A DNA stretch of 64,000 nt from JADMIH01 sp036399775. GTDB lineage: Bacteria; Chloroflexota; Chloroflexia; QHBQ01; JADMIH01. This document shows, in pieces, positions 56,660 to 64,000 of the stretch. The stretch's first letter is position 1, and each line of letters starts with the position of its first letter. Both the position numbers and the translations under genes were made by a program. Below the pieces are notes generated by a model. The model saw only the letters and a list, made by a program, of their open reading frames with translations, was not told the DNA's origin and made no database searches. Location of the stretch: NCBI GenBank assembly GCA_036399775.1, contig DASWMJ010000065.1:1-64000 (forward strand), given 5' to 3'.

Positions 56660-57265
56660 CTAATCTTCCGTGACTAAGACGAAGTTCTCTTTGGGCGCGC
56701 CGCAGTCGGGGCACTCGTCGGGCAGGTTCTCGGCCCTGGTGAGGAGATAGCCACAGTCGGTGCAGCGCCACACAAGCTGCATCAACTCGGTCCGGCCCGC
56801 TACAACCTGTCCGGATTGGAGCTTCGCGATGTCCATAGCCAGGTGGGGACGCGTAATCAGGCCAACCACCCGCCTGTTATCGTCTATCACTACGATAGGA
56901 CGACGACCCATCAGACCGCCACCGCCTTCTGTCCCTCCCGCGCCGGAGCCTGTGTCGCCCTGTGGGATCTCGCTCTTGTTAGGCACCTCTACAAGTGCGC
57001 TCTCTACGTCGTCGCTGACGTTCACGGTCTCGTAGGTGTTGCCCATGAAATCTTCGACGTGGCACTCCTGCGGGTTGTTGCCGGAGGCCGTGCAGCGCAT
57101 CACGTCCTTATCCATTATCACCCCGACCACTCGCCTGCCGTCCTGGCTGTCTACGACCGGGACAAGCGAAGTGTGCAGCTCATCAATCAGGCGCGCGGCC
57201 TGCGAGATAGTGTCGTGGGGTGTGACCACTGGGGGCTTGTCAATCATCACCTCGGTGACTTTCAT
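56660..57265 (-). CDS. CBS-domain pair with C-terminal rubredoxin-like ribbon
   Basis: The product is 201 aa, AAAGGAGAT before ATG 57265. CBS motif 1 ('DTISQAARLIDELHTSLVPV', 'RVVGVIMDKDV') and CBS motif 2 ('RRPIVVIDDNRRVVGLITRP') with a ~30-residue Gly-rich insert between. Residues ~165-201, 'WRCTDCGYLL' and 'PDECPDCGAPKENFVLV', match a rubredoxin-type iron/zinc site. CBS pairs usually bind adenine nucleotides; the fusion suggests redox or metal gating (inference). Confidence 0.88.
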   Translation of the reverse strand: MKVTEVMIDKPPVVTPHDTISQAARLIDELHTSLVPVVDSQDGRRVVGVIMDKDVMRCTASGNNPQECHVEDFMGNTYETVNVSDDVESALVEVPNKSEIPQGDTGSGAGGTEGGGGLMGRRPIVVIDDNRRVVGLITRPHLAMDIAKLQSGQVVAGRTELMQLVWRCTDCGYLLTRAENLPDECPDCGAPKENFVLVTED

Positions 57266-57337
57266 TCGTATCTCCTTTGAGCGAGGGTTGTCGCCATCTT
57301 CAAACCGTAGCCTGAGCGTCGGGCCGATAGTCTGCGC

Positions 57338-57346
57338 ATTATAGCA
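57338..57346 (-). promoter_or_regulatory. Extended -10 promoter (TGCTATAAT) of the CBS gene
   Basis: Minus strand, about 72 nt before ATG 57265, leaving a 5' leader of about 65 nt. Confidence 0.55.
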
Positions 57347-57371
57347 TAGGGCATATAGGGGGGCAAGGCGA

Positions 57372-57580
57372 GGGGTTAGGGGTTAGGGGTTAGGGGTTAG
57401 GGATTAGCTGCTCCCAGGACAACACATCTAAATGGGAGAGGAGAACGAAACCGCCAAGACGCAAAGAGCGCCAAGAGGACGCCAAGTATTTTAAGGTAAC
57501 GCGGTGCTGGCAATATCCCTAGTCTATACCTAACCCCTAACCCCTAACCCCTAAACCCTAAACCCTAATCCCTGGCCCCT
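57372..57580. repeat. Heptad repeats flanking a family E tract
   Basis: GGGGTTA x4 at 57374-57403, 'CGCCAAGACGCAAAGAGCGCC' (family E) in the middle, then CCCCTAA x3 and CCCTAAA x2 to 57570: an inverted pair of heptad arrays. The space 57266-57615 holds nothing else except a TATACT box near 57594. Confidence 0.75.
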
Positions 57581-57615
57581 TACAGCCATGATATACTATA
57601 GATGAGGTGATAAAT

Positions 57616-58806
57616 ATGGCTGACGCGCAATTGACCGTGTATGGCACGGCCTGGTGTTCTGATTGCAAGCGGACGAAGCAGTTCCTGGGGGAGCAGCGGG
57701 TTCGCTACAACTGGGTGGACGTTGAGCAGGACAGCGAGGGGCTTGCTTACATCGAGCAGGTGCAAAACGGCAAACATTCCGTGCCCACGCTCCGGTTCCT
57801 GGATGGCAGCGCGTTGGTTGAGCCGAGCAACGCCGATCTTGCTCGTAAGCTGGGCATCTCGACACGCGCTAAATCGGAGTTCTATGATGTGATAATGATA
57901 GGCGGTGGGCCTGCCAGCCTTACAGCAGCCCTTTACACGGCTCGCGAGGGGCTATCTACGCTCATCATCGAGAAGGCGGGGCTGGGAGGCCAGGCAGGCA
58001 TCACCGAGCAACTCGACAACTTCCCCGGCTTCCCGGAGGGCGTCAGTGGCGATGACTTCGCCCGCCGCCTGGTCGCGCAGGCGAGGCGATTCGACGTGGA
58101 GATGGTTTCGGCGCAGGCCGTGACCGACATCCGCGAAGACGGCGATTATCGCGTGGTGGAGACCGAGGACGGTCACGTTTATACCGCGAAGGCCGTGCTA
58201 ATAGCCACAGGCTCGCGGTACAAGCGCCTGGGAGTGCCGGGCGAGGACGAGCTAATAGGGTCGAGCGTTCACTATTGCGCCACCTGTGACGGTCCATTCT
58301 ATAAAGGGAAGAACGTCTTGGTGATAGGGGGCGGCAACAGCGCGGCGGAGGAGGGTGTGTTCCTCACCAACTTCGCGAAGCAAGTTACGATGCTGGTGCG
58401 CGGTGATAAGCTGGCCGCCAGCCAGGTAGCCACTGACAAAGTAGCTGAGAAGGAGCAAATCAGCGTGCTCTACAACTCGGAAGTCGCTGAATTACGGGGC
58501 GCTCCCAGGCTCGCGGAAGTACTCATCAAGGACCGCACGTCGGGGCAGACGCGCACGTTGGAGCCGAAGCCCGACGGCATATTCGTCTTTATCGGCCTGT
58601 CGCCAAACAGCGAGTTCCTACCCGCGTCAATAAAGAAGGACGCGCAGGGCTTCATCATGACCTCTCCCATGTTGGAGACGAGCATGCCCGGCGTGTTCGC
58701 CGCCGGGGACGTGCGCCTGGGGAGCACCAAGCAGGCCGCCTCGGCTGCGGGTGAAGGTGCGACCGCTGCCCTGATGATACGAGATTATTTGCGTAGGAAG
58801 GGATAG
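57616..58806 (+). CDS. Glutaredoxin-thioredoxin reductase fusion
   Basis: The product is 396 aa from ATG 57616 (GAGGTG upstream). Residues 1-80 are a glutaredoxin-like domain with C14-SD-C17 ('VYGTAWCSDCKRTKQFL') and 'HSVPTLRFLDG'. From ~90 it is TrxB: 'DVIMIGGGPASLTAALYTAR' (FAD), 'GGQAGITEQLDNFPGFPEG', active site C221-AT-C224 ('HYCATCDGPF'), 'NVLVIGGGNSAAEEGVFL' (NADPH) and 'GVFAAGDVRLGSTKQAASAA'. The fused glutaredoxin domain may be the reductase's own substrate. Confidence 0.93.
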   Translation: MADAQLTVYGTAWCSDCKRTKQFLGEQRVRYNWVDVEQDSEGLAYIEQVQNGKHSVPTLRFLDGSALVEPSNADLARKLGISTRAKSEFYDVIMIGGGPASLTAALYTAREGLSTLIIEKAGLGGQAGITEQLDNFPGFPEGVSGDDFARRLVAQARRFDVEMVSAQAVTDIREDGDYRVVETEDGHVYTAKAVLIATGSRYKRLGVPGEDELIGSSVHYCATCDGPFYKGKNVLVIGGGNSAAEEGVFLTNFAKQVTMLVRGDKLAASQVATDKVAEKEQISVLYNSEVAELRGAPRLAEVLIKDRTSGQTRTLEPKPDGIFVFIGLSPNSEFLPASIKKDAQGFIMTSPMLETSMPGVFAAGDVRLGSTKQAASAAGEGATAALMIRDYLRRKG

Positions 58807-58826
58807 GGGTCAGCAATGCCCACATC

Positions 58827-58942
58827 GCCCGGCGACTAAAGTCGGGCAACAAATACAAAGTCGCCCTGCGGCGACTATTCTCCCCAATATAGTCCGCGTA
58901 GGCGGACTTCGTTTGCGTAGCCCGTGACTTTAGTCGCCGGGC
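58827..58942. repeat. GCCCGGCGA hairpin repeat, full copy (family A)
   Basis: GCCCGGCGACTAAAGTCGGG at the left, TCGCCGGGC at the right, inner modules AGTCGCCCTGCGGCGACT and AGTCCGCGTAGGCGGACT. Module order is inverted relative to 27242. Confidence 0.8.
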
Positions 58943-58989
58943 GATGCTCGGATAAGATGAATCAACTTGGAAGCCCACCAAGTTTAGCC

Positions 58990-59661
58990 TTATGACAACC
59001 TTTCGCGGCGTGCCTCTATGCGCTGCATGGCGCTATCCGCTAGACCTGCCTGGCGCAACTCCTCGCCGGAGAAGGCGCACAGCGCGTCGAGGGCTATTTC
59101 CGCCACCCAGGGATCGTCTTCGAGGGCCACAGCCAGGGCGGGTATTGCCTGCGTTATGCGCATTTTGCCCACGTCGTAGGCGGCATTGGCGCGGGCTTCC
59201 GCGCTCTCCCCTTCGGTAATCGTGTGGGTGAGGAGGCCGGGCAGCACCCTGTCGGCGCGTGTCGGGTCGGAGAGGCTGTACCCCTCCATGAGTATGCCCA
59301 GGTTGAGCGATAGCCGGTCCTCGCCCAGCGCCCATAGCAACGCCTTTACTTCACCTGAAGTGTAGTCGCGATCTTCGGGCGTAAGCTCCGCGAAGTCGGG
59401 ATCGGCAGCCATCTTCTCCCTGACCGCAATCAGCCTGTCGCGCACGATTATTGCCACCCTATCTCCGTCAGGCTCGACGCGGGCTACCTGCGCGATCTTC
59501 TCAAGAGTGGCTATCTCCTCCCCCAGCAGGCGCACTTCGATTTCCAGACGCTGCCGCCTTTCCTCCGACAGGTCGAGCCTGTCAAGCTGGCGCTGGTAGC
59601 CTCTGTAGCTGAGCCGGAGTTGGTCTATTCTGCTGCGTATCTCGTTGTGGCTCACCGTCAT
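58990..59661 (-). CDS. Coiled-coil plus HEAT-like repeat protein, unknown
   Basis: The product is 223 aa. Residues 1-60 form a coiled coil ('IDQLRLSYRGYQRQLDRLDL', 'RLEIEVRLLGEEIATLEKIA'). The second half has HEAT-like pairs ('NAAYDVGKMRITQAIPALAV', 'DDPWVAEIALDALCAF'). No family known; protein-protein interaction is likely. Divergent from the small membrane gene at 59741. Confidence 0.7.
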   Translation of the reverse strand: MTVSHNEIRSRIDQLRLSYRGYQRQLDRLDLSEERRQRLEIEVRLLGEEIATLEKIAQVARVEPDGDRVAIIVRDRLIAVREKMAADPDFAELTPEDRDYTSGEVKALLWALGEDRLSLNLGILMEGYSLSDPTRADRVLPGLLTHTITEGESAEARANAAYDVGKMRITQAIPALAVALEDDPWVAEIALDALCAFSGEELRQAGLADSAMQRIEARRERLS

Positions 59662-59740
59662 ATGCGGTCCCTCGTTGTTGACGCTCCAGGGGCGTTATGC
59701 AATAATCACTTGCGTAATTATATACCGCAGGAGGGAAGAC

Positions 59741-59953
59741 TTGGCTAGTAAGCGCGCCCCTGGTGGCTCTGGCCGCCGCACCTTGTCTCTGCTAGTGATG
59801 GCGTTGGGCGCTCTGGTGCTCACCAGTATGCCGCTAGCCTTCGCGTTCTTCGCTTTCTCAGGCGAGAGAACGCAGGTACAGGGCATCTTTGTGATAGCGT
59901 CGGCCACAGTGGGGATGGCGCTCGTGGTGATAGGCGCGGCGCTCCGGGACTGA
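59741..59953 (+). CDS. Small two-helix membrane protein
   Basis: The product is 70 aa from TTG 59741, with CAGGAGGG 5 nt upstream, which decides the start. Helices 'LSLLVMALGALVLTSMPLAF' and 'GIFVIASATVGMALVVIGAA'. No family recognised. Confidence 0.6.
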   Translation: MASKRAPGGSGRRTLSLLVMALGALVLTSMPLAFAFFAFSGERTQVQGIFVIASATVGMALVVIGAALRD

Positions 59954-60058
59954 GTATATTGCGTTACAGATTGTTTGTTAGAGTAGCCTGGTATCGCAGC
60001 AGTCAAATCTGCTGGCCGAGCACAGCCCCGTATTCCTATCCCTAGAATCGAGGCCATC

Positions 60059-60829
60059 TTGCCTGAACCCTTCCAATCACCCCTCTTCGCGCTGCTGGTT
60101 ATAGGCGTGGTAGTTGTGGCCCTCCTCACGGTCTTCGCCTGGTTAGGGGCGGTACGCCGTCCCGTACCACTTGAAGCTAACACTAGCTCGCCCGCGCCCA
60201 TGCCCACCCCGGCGGAAGAGCCACCCCTGGTCTACGCAGCAATCGGCGCATCGGACGTAGAGGGCGTGGGAGCGAGCGACCCTTCTACCCAGAGTTGGGT
60301 GAATATGCTGCACAAGAAGATGCCGGAGAGCACGCGCTTCGTTCGCCTGGGTCGCGGGGGCATCATATTGCGCGAGGCCAACCAGGTGGAGGTACCGGGC
60401 GCAGTGGCAGCCCAGCCGGACATCGTTACAATGTGGAACTGCGTGAATGATGCGATGCGCGGTATCCCACTGGCAGACTATGTCAAGGACTTCAACGCCG
60501 CGCTTGCCCGTCTCACGCGGGACACGAACGCCCAAATAGTAGTGCTAAATCTCCCCGACATAAGTATCCTGACGAGCGGTATGATTGACACCCAGCAGCG
60601 GGCGCTTATCCAGGGCGGCATACGCCAGTGGAACAAGACTATGTCGGACGCGGCGGCCTCCTACGGCGGCAGGGTGACGGTTGTGGACATCTATCCAATC
60701 AGCAACGAAGTGCTCGACCACCCTGAATATATCTCAGCCGACAACTTCCACCCAAGCAGCGCCGGATACAGGCGTCTTGCCGAGGTGGTGTGGGAGACTA
60801 TCGAGCAAAAGGGACTGCTGAGGCGGTAG
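60059..60829 (+). CDS. Membrane-anchored SGNH/GDSL hydrolase
   Basis: The product is 256 aa from TTG 60059 (CGAGG 5 nt upstream). One transmembrane helix (~10-32) and a Pro-rich linker precede the SGNH domain: block I 'YAAIGASDVEGVGA' (Ser), block II 'RLGRGGI' (Gly), block III 'MWNCVNDA' (Asn) and block V 'ADNFHPSSAGY' (Asp-His). It is an extracytoplasmic esterase or lipase; substrate unknown. Confidence 0.88.
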   Translation: MPEPFQSPLFALLVIGVVVVALLTVFAWLGAVRRPVPLEANTSSPAPMPTPAEEPPLVYAAIGASDVEGVGASDPSTQSWVNMLHKKMPESTRFVRLGRGGIILREANQVEVPGAVAAQPDIVTMWNCVNDAMRGIPLADYVKDFNAALARLTRDTNAQIVVLNLPDISILTSGMIDTQQRALIQGGIRQWNKTMSDAAASYGGRVTVVDIYPISNEVLDHPEYISADNFHPSSAGYRRLAEVVWETIEQKGLLRR

Positions 60830-60878
60830 GGGCCAACGACAAATATCAAGTTAAATCTTGACAGTCCGTCTAGCCCCT

Positions 60879-60988
60879 GTCATTCTGAGCGCAGCGAAGA
60901 ATCTCGCTCCTCGCGTAGATGCTCGGTCAGGCTTCACAGGGCAAGATAATGCGCGAGGGACGAGATTCTTCGCTGCGCTCAGAATGAC
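60879..60988. repeat. CATTCTGAGCGCAGCGAAGAAT hairpin repeat (family B)
   Basis: GTCATTCTGAGCGCAGCGAA pairs with TTCGCTGCGCTCAGAATGAC about 70 bp on. Near-identical to 23811-23926 apart from its loop. Confidence 0.8.
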
Positions 60989-61078
60989 AAGGATGGTGGG
61001 GCTTGCTGAAGGATAGAGCTTACTTTTTGGGTCTGCTCTAGGTAGGATCACAGCCATTGTGTTTTCTGGAAGGACACC

Positions 61079-61885
61079 ATGACGGATAGGGGAGATAGAG
61101 CCTCCAGCGACAAAGATGCGTTGCTGGCGCGCTACTACGACCTGGAATACAGGGAGTATGCAGGCGACCTGGATTTCTATGCGCAGTACGCGCTGGCCCT
61201 GGACCCCCGCAAACAGTTGCCCGTCCTTGAGTTAGGCTGTGGCACGGGGCGCATCCTCTTCGCGCTGGCAAAGGCAGGATTCGATGTGGTGGGCGTGGAT
61301 AGCTCTCAAGCGATGCTGGACGTAGCTGCGGGGCATTTGAAGGCGAGCGGCGGTGTATCCAGGCGGGTGACGCTGGTGCGGTCGGATATGCGCCACCTGG
61401 AAGGCGTACCGGAATGGCCTTTCAACATGGCTTTCTGCGCGCTCAACACCTTCTCTTATCTTACCTCAACCGAGGACCAGCTCTCTATGCTATCGTGCGT
61501 GCGGTCTCGCCTGGTGCAGCATGGCATCCTCATTCTTGACCTCACGCCGCCACTGCCCCACCTGCTGCCTCCATCAAGTGGCGAGATGGTTTACCAGGGG
61601 AGCTACCGTGACAAAGAGCAGCAGGCAGCTATCCACAAGCTGGTCGCGAGCGTGGCCGACGATGCCACACAGACGCATCAAGTTACCATCTTCTACGACC
61701 GCGAAAGGGAAGACGGCACGCTCTCACGCCTGACGCAACAGCTTACTATGAGGTGGACTGGCCGCTACGAGATGGAGTTGCTGCTGAAACTCGCGGGATA
61801 TAAGGTAGAGCAGATTTACGGTTGCTACGAGCTTGAGCAGTACGGCCAGGGCAGCGAGCGGATGATCTTCGTGGCGCGCACTTAG
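61079..61885 (+). CDS. Class I SAM-dependent methyltransferase
   Basis: The product is 268 aa, GAAGGAC before ATG 61079. 'LLARYYDLEYREYAGDLDFY', motif I 'VLELGCGTGRILFALAKAGF', motif post-I 'VVGVDSSQAMLDVAAGHLKA', 'LVRSDMRHLEGVPEWPFNMA' and 'GILILDLTPPLPHLLPPSSG' identify a Methyltransf_25-type enzyme. C-terminal 'YEMELLLKLAGYKVEQIYGC' is typical. Substrate unknown. Confidence 0.88.
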   Translation: MTDRGDRASSDKDALLARYYDLEYREYAGDLDFYAQYALALDPRKQLPVLELGCGTGRILFALAKAGFDVVGVDSSQAMLDVAAGHLKASGGVSRRVTLVRSDMRHLEGVPEWPFNMAFCALNTFSYLTSTEDQLSMLSCVRSRLVQHGILILDLTPPLPHLLPPSSGEMVYQGSYRDKEQQAAIHKLVASVADDATQTHQVTIFYDREREDGTLSRLTQQLTMRWTGRYEMELLLKLAGYKVEQIYGCYELEQYGQGSERMIFVART

Positions 61886-61931
61886 CTTGGGATTTCTTTT
61901 ACTCAAGGCTGAATCATCCTCCCTGGACACC

Positions 61932-62057
61932 GCCCGGCGAATAAATTCGCGGGCTACGCAAACGAAGTCCGCATAGGCGGTCTATGCTAGATAGAGTATT
62001 AGGGTAGTCGCCGAAGGGCGACTTTGTATTCGTTGCCCGCGACTTCAGTCGCCGGGC
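61932..62057. repeat. GCCCGGCGA hairpin repeat, full copy (family A)
   Basis: GCCCGGCGAATAAATTCGCG to AGTCGCCGGGC at 62047-62057, with inner modules AGTCCGCATAGGCGGTCT and AGTCGCCGAAGGGCGACT. Same module order as at 27242. It lies between convergent genes. Confidence 0.8.
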
Positions 62058-62073
62058 AAGGGCTGGCACTCCA

Positions 62074-62751
62074 TCAGCTAAAGATGCTGCGGCTCGCCAC
62101 AAGCTCGTCCAGGTCGTTCACAGTCACACCGGCAAGGCTCTCCACAACCTTATGCGCGCCTGCTTCAATGAGGACCTGCCTGGCCTGCGTGTTGGTCACT
62201 GCCAGTACAGCCGCGCCCGCCCTGACGCCTGCCCGCACTCCCGCAGGCGCATCTTCTATAACCACGCCGTAGCGCGGTGCCACGCCCAGGCGCTCGAAAG
62301 CCATCAGGAATACCTGCGGGTCGGGCTTGCCGCGTGATACGTCATCCCCCGAAGCGATAGCGTCAATATAGCCTCCGGTCCCCGTCGCGGACAGTAGCAA
62401 TTCGATGTTTTTCATAGGGGCAGACGAGCCTATCGCCTGCTTCCACCCTCTCATTCGTAGCGCGGCCATCAACTCCACCACGCCGGGAAGCGCCTTGAGG
62501 GTAGCGGCCTCTTTACGGAAATAGCCTTCTTTACTATCTGTCATCTCGGTGATGCGCGCTTCGTCGGTCACGTTCCAGAGGGAAGTGATGATGTCTGTGT
62601 TATGCCTGCCGAAGATCGTGCGAAAGTCATGGTCAGGGTCATAATGCACGCCGAAGTCGCGGGCCATCATGCTCCACGAGGCATTGTGGGCCTCCCCACT
62701 GTCCACTATCACGCCATCCAGGTCCCACACAACAGCTTTCTGAGTAACCAT
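62074..62751 (-). CDS. HAD-superfamily phosphatase/phosphoglucomutase-like
   Basis: The product is 225 aa. Motif I 'AVVWDLDGVIVDSGEAHNAS' (nucleophile Asp and acid/base Asp), cap domain, motif II 'GWKQAIGSSAPMKNIELLLS' (Ser), motif III Lys in 'DVSRGKPDPQVFLMAFERLG', motif IV 'YGVVIEDAPAGVRAGVRAGA'. It falls in the beta-phosphoglucomutase/phosphatase-like subfamily I. AAAGGATT before ATG 62751. Confidence 0.92.
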   Translation of the reverse strand: MVTQKAVVWDLDGVIVDSGEAHNASWSMMARDFGVHYDPDHDFRTIFGRHNTDIITSLWNVTDEARITEMTDSKEGYFRKEAATLKALPGVVELMAALRMRGWKQAIGSSAPMKNIELLLSATGTGGYIDAIASGDDVSRGKPDPQVFLMAFERLGVAPRYGVVIEDAPAGVRAGVRAGAAVLAVTNTQARQVLIEAGAHKVVESLAGVTVNDLDELVASRSIFS

Positions 62752-62807
62752 AATCCTTTAGCCCACCCTAGCAAATGAAAACAACATCAGCTTCTGACCC
62801 CTGATCC

Positions 62808-63278
62808 CTACAGGTTGATAATTTCCGCGCTCGCCGTGCCACCCGACAGAGTAAGAAGCGCCGCCGAGAGCGTGCCGTCGAACCGGGGCTGCGTGCCCGC
62901 CGACCCTGGGTTGAGGAAGAGCACGCCTTCCACCTCTTCAAGCAGGGCGATATGGCTGTGGCCGCAAATCGCTACGCCCGGCTTTGGGTCGGGCAGCCTG
63001 GGGAGCCATATGCGGGGCTTGCCTCCTATGTGCGTCATATAGACATCCACATCCTCCCAGGTAACGCGGATGTCTTCGGGCAAATCAGCCGCCCTACCAT
63101 TACCGTCTACGTTGCCACGCACCGCGAGTACGGGAGCCACCCCGGCAAGCTTACCTATCACCTCATAAGCGCCCACGTCGCCCGCGTGCAGTATCAATTC
63201 CACCCCTGCCTCCCGCAATATGGACAAGAGGCGCGGGTGCAGCGTGCCGTGCGTATCCGATATGACCCCGATAAGCAT
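62808..63278 (-). CDS. YfcE/MJ0936-type metallophosphoesterase
   Basis: The product is 156 aa: 'IGVISDTHGTLHPRLLSILR' (D-x-H), 'ELILHAGDVGAY' (G-D), 'VLAVRGNVDGNG' (GN), 'YMTHIGGKP' (H), 'VAICGHSHIALLEEVEGVLF' (GHSH) and 'LNPGSAG', the full dimetal site of YfcE-like phosphodiesterases. Substrate unknown. Confidence 0.93.
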   Translation of the reverse strand: MLIGVISDTHGTLHPRLLSILREAGVELILHAGDVGAYEVIGKLAGVAPVLAVRGNVDGNGRAADLPEDIRVTWEDVDVYMTHIGGKPRIWLPRLPDPKPGVAICGHSHIALLEEVEGVLFLNPGSAGTQPRFDGTLSAALLTLSGGTASAEIINL

Positions 63279-63304
63279 AATTCTGTCTCAATCAACATTT
63301 CTGG

Positions 63305-63397
63305 CGTAGGGGCGACCCACCGGGTCGCCCTGGTGGGTATGGCGTACCAACTTGGCGTGTGACCCCGGACAGGGCGACCCACCGGGTCGCCCCTACG
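63305..63397. repeat. 27-bp perfect inverted repeat (GGGGCGACCCACCGGGTCGCCC)
   Basis: CGTAGGGGCGACCCACCGGG... at 63305-63331 and its exact complement at 63371-63397. Each arm is itself palindromic (GGCGACCC-ACC-GGGTCGCC), and the loop is 39 nt. It lies between the phosphoesterase gene start and the next gene's stop. Confidence 0.85.
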
Positions 63398-63401
63398 TAA
63401 T

Positions 63402-64000
63402 TTATGGCTTGTAAATCTGCCTACCTAGCAACCCCAGCAATACGTCGTATGGAGGCTGGTTCTCAGGGTGGTACTCGAACCTGGCTCGCTCGAAGTATTG
63501 TACTACGTATTGCTTGCCGTCGGTGCCGCGCTCCTCGAACTGGTCGGAGAGGGGGAGGCCCACTACGGGCACGCCCAGCTTGCGCCATCGCTCAAGGAAG
63601 CGGCCCCACACGCAATGGCCCGTCTCCGGCGAGCAAACGGCCTCCGCGCTCTCAGGCGGGGGGATGCGGGGGAACGTTCTCCCACGCGCTAGCTGGCTGC
63701 CCAGCAGTCCGAGCAATACCTCCGACTGCGTACCTTTGTACTCAGGGTGGTATTCGAAGCGGGCGCGCTCGAACCACTGCACGATATACTGCTTGCCGTC
63801 GGTGGGACTCTTTTCGAACCGCTCGGCGCTGATGGGGTAGCCGAAGAGGGCAAGGCCGCCGTTGTTCTGCCAGTAGGGGGCGAACCGCTCGGAAGGCTTG
63901 AACCCGGTGGGCGATGCGCTATCGCGGGCGGGATCGAGGTCGCTGAAAAGCTTATCGCCCGGCTCTACCAGGTAGATAGGGTCCTCACTGATGGAGACGC
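63402..64000 (-). CDS. YFER/HPEN-repeat protein (5' part outside window)
   Basis: The minus frame is open from the right edge to the stop at 63402 (199 codons, no start needed inside). Two repeats are seen: 'FAPYWQNNGGLALFGYPISA' with 'FERARFEYHPEYKG', and 'ETGHCVWGRFLERWRKLGVP' with 'FERARFEYHPENQPPYDVLL'. It belongs with the genes at 6878, 8174 and 24034. The second repeat has lost the usual GGLAQFGYP ('GVPVVGLPLS'). Signal peptide and other domains must lie to the right. Confidence 0.85.
   Translation of the reverse strand, partial: VSISEDPIYLVEPGDKLFSDLDPARDSASPTGFKPSERFAPYWQNNGGLALFGYPISAERFEKSPTDGKQYIVQWFERARFEYHPEYKGTQSEVLLGLLGSQLARGRTFPRIPPPESAEAVCSPETGHCVWGRFLERWRKLGVPVVGLPLSDQFEERGTDGKQYVVQYFERARFEYHPENQPPYDVLLGLLGRQIYKP

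Noticed and set aside
1..64000. tRNA or rRNA genes
   Set aside because: I looked for T-arm words (GTTCGAATCC, GTTCAAATC types) and conserved rRNA words and found none in a plausible structure. A covariance search could still reveal a divergent tRNA.

Overview
The window looks like chromosome of a Chloroflexota-type bacterium. This is an inference from several features: four secreted proteins built of the roughly 50-residue repeat with the 'YFERxxFExHPEN' signature that is abundant in that phylum, GC-rich coding DNA, a SUF operon with a SufR-like regulator, an F420-type luciferase-like oxidoreductase, MPRTG sortase-type anchors, and intergenic space crowded with hairpin and short-tandem repeats. 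No rRNA or tRNA gene was recognised. One tmRNA gene (ssrA) is present, next to smpB.

Layout. 1-9.3 kb: a truncated membrane-anchored jelly-roll-like protein, a CPA2/Kef cation-proton antiporter, a methyltransferase, a haem-oxygenase-like ABM protein, an XRE regulator coupled to a DUF6932 gene broken by one in-frame stop, and two secreted repeat proteins, one ending in a Hint domain. 9.3-14 kb: a membrane protein, trigger factor, an LLM oxidoreductase and a secreted PEGA-like protein. 14-23 kb: the SUF iron-sulfur cluster operon, read leftward (regulator, sufC, sufD-type, then sufS and sufU further on), interrupted by a compact zinc ribbon/HicB/HicA/HicB/zinc ribbon cassette. 23-31 kb: SRPBCC protein, a CopC/repeat/cupredoxin fusion, a CHRD-like protein, ssrA-smpB, a double-VWA membrane protein and an MPRTG-anchored protein. 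31-46 kb: an ABC exporter, a GT2 and three GT-C-like membrane proteins, an isolated divergent rpoA, a Pro/Thr-rich surface protein and a prepilin peptidase.

45.8-49.9 kb is a distinctly AT-rich four-gene island: an unrecognised 220-aa protein, a QueC-like PP-loop enzyme with the QueC zinc motif, an XRE-ImmA/IrrE-type protein whose HExxH motif has lost its glutamate, and a PIN-like protein. Its promoter carries a palindrome over the -35 box. It is the best candidate here for an undescribed, probably defensive, system. 50-64 kb is ordinary metabolism and maintenance: aminotransferase, M42 peptidase, Uma2, FmdB, RlmB, a CBS-rubredoxin protein, a glutaredoxin-thioredoxin reductase fusion, SGNH hydrolase, a HAD phosphatase, a YfcE-like phosphoesterase and a fourth repeat protein cut by the window edge.

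Other patterns. A 117-bp unit at about 4.4 and 10.2 kb carries a near-perfect promoter (TTGACA, 17 bp, TATACT), a stem-loop and a terminator-like hairpin, and looks like a duplicated small-RNA gene. Several genes have a -10 box placed 6 to 8 nt before the start codon, implying leaderless mRNAs. Many promoters are of the TGnTATAAT extended -10 kind. Intergenic spaces hold at least five repeat families, including a MITE-like element that abuts the 3' end of ssrA.
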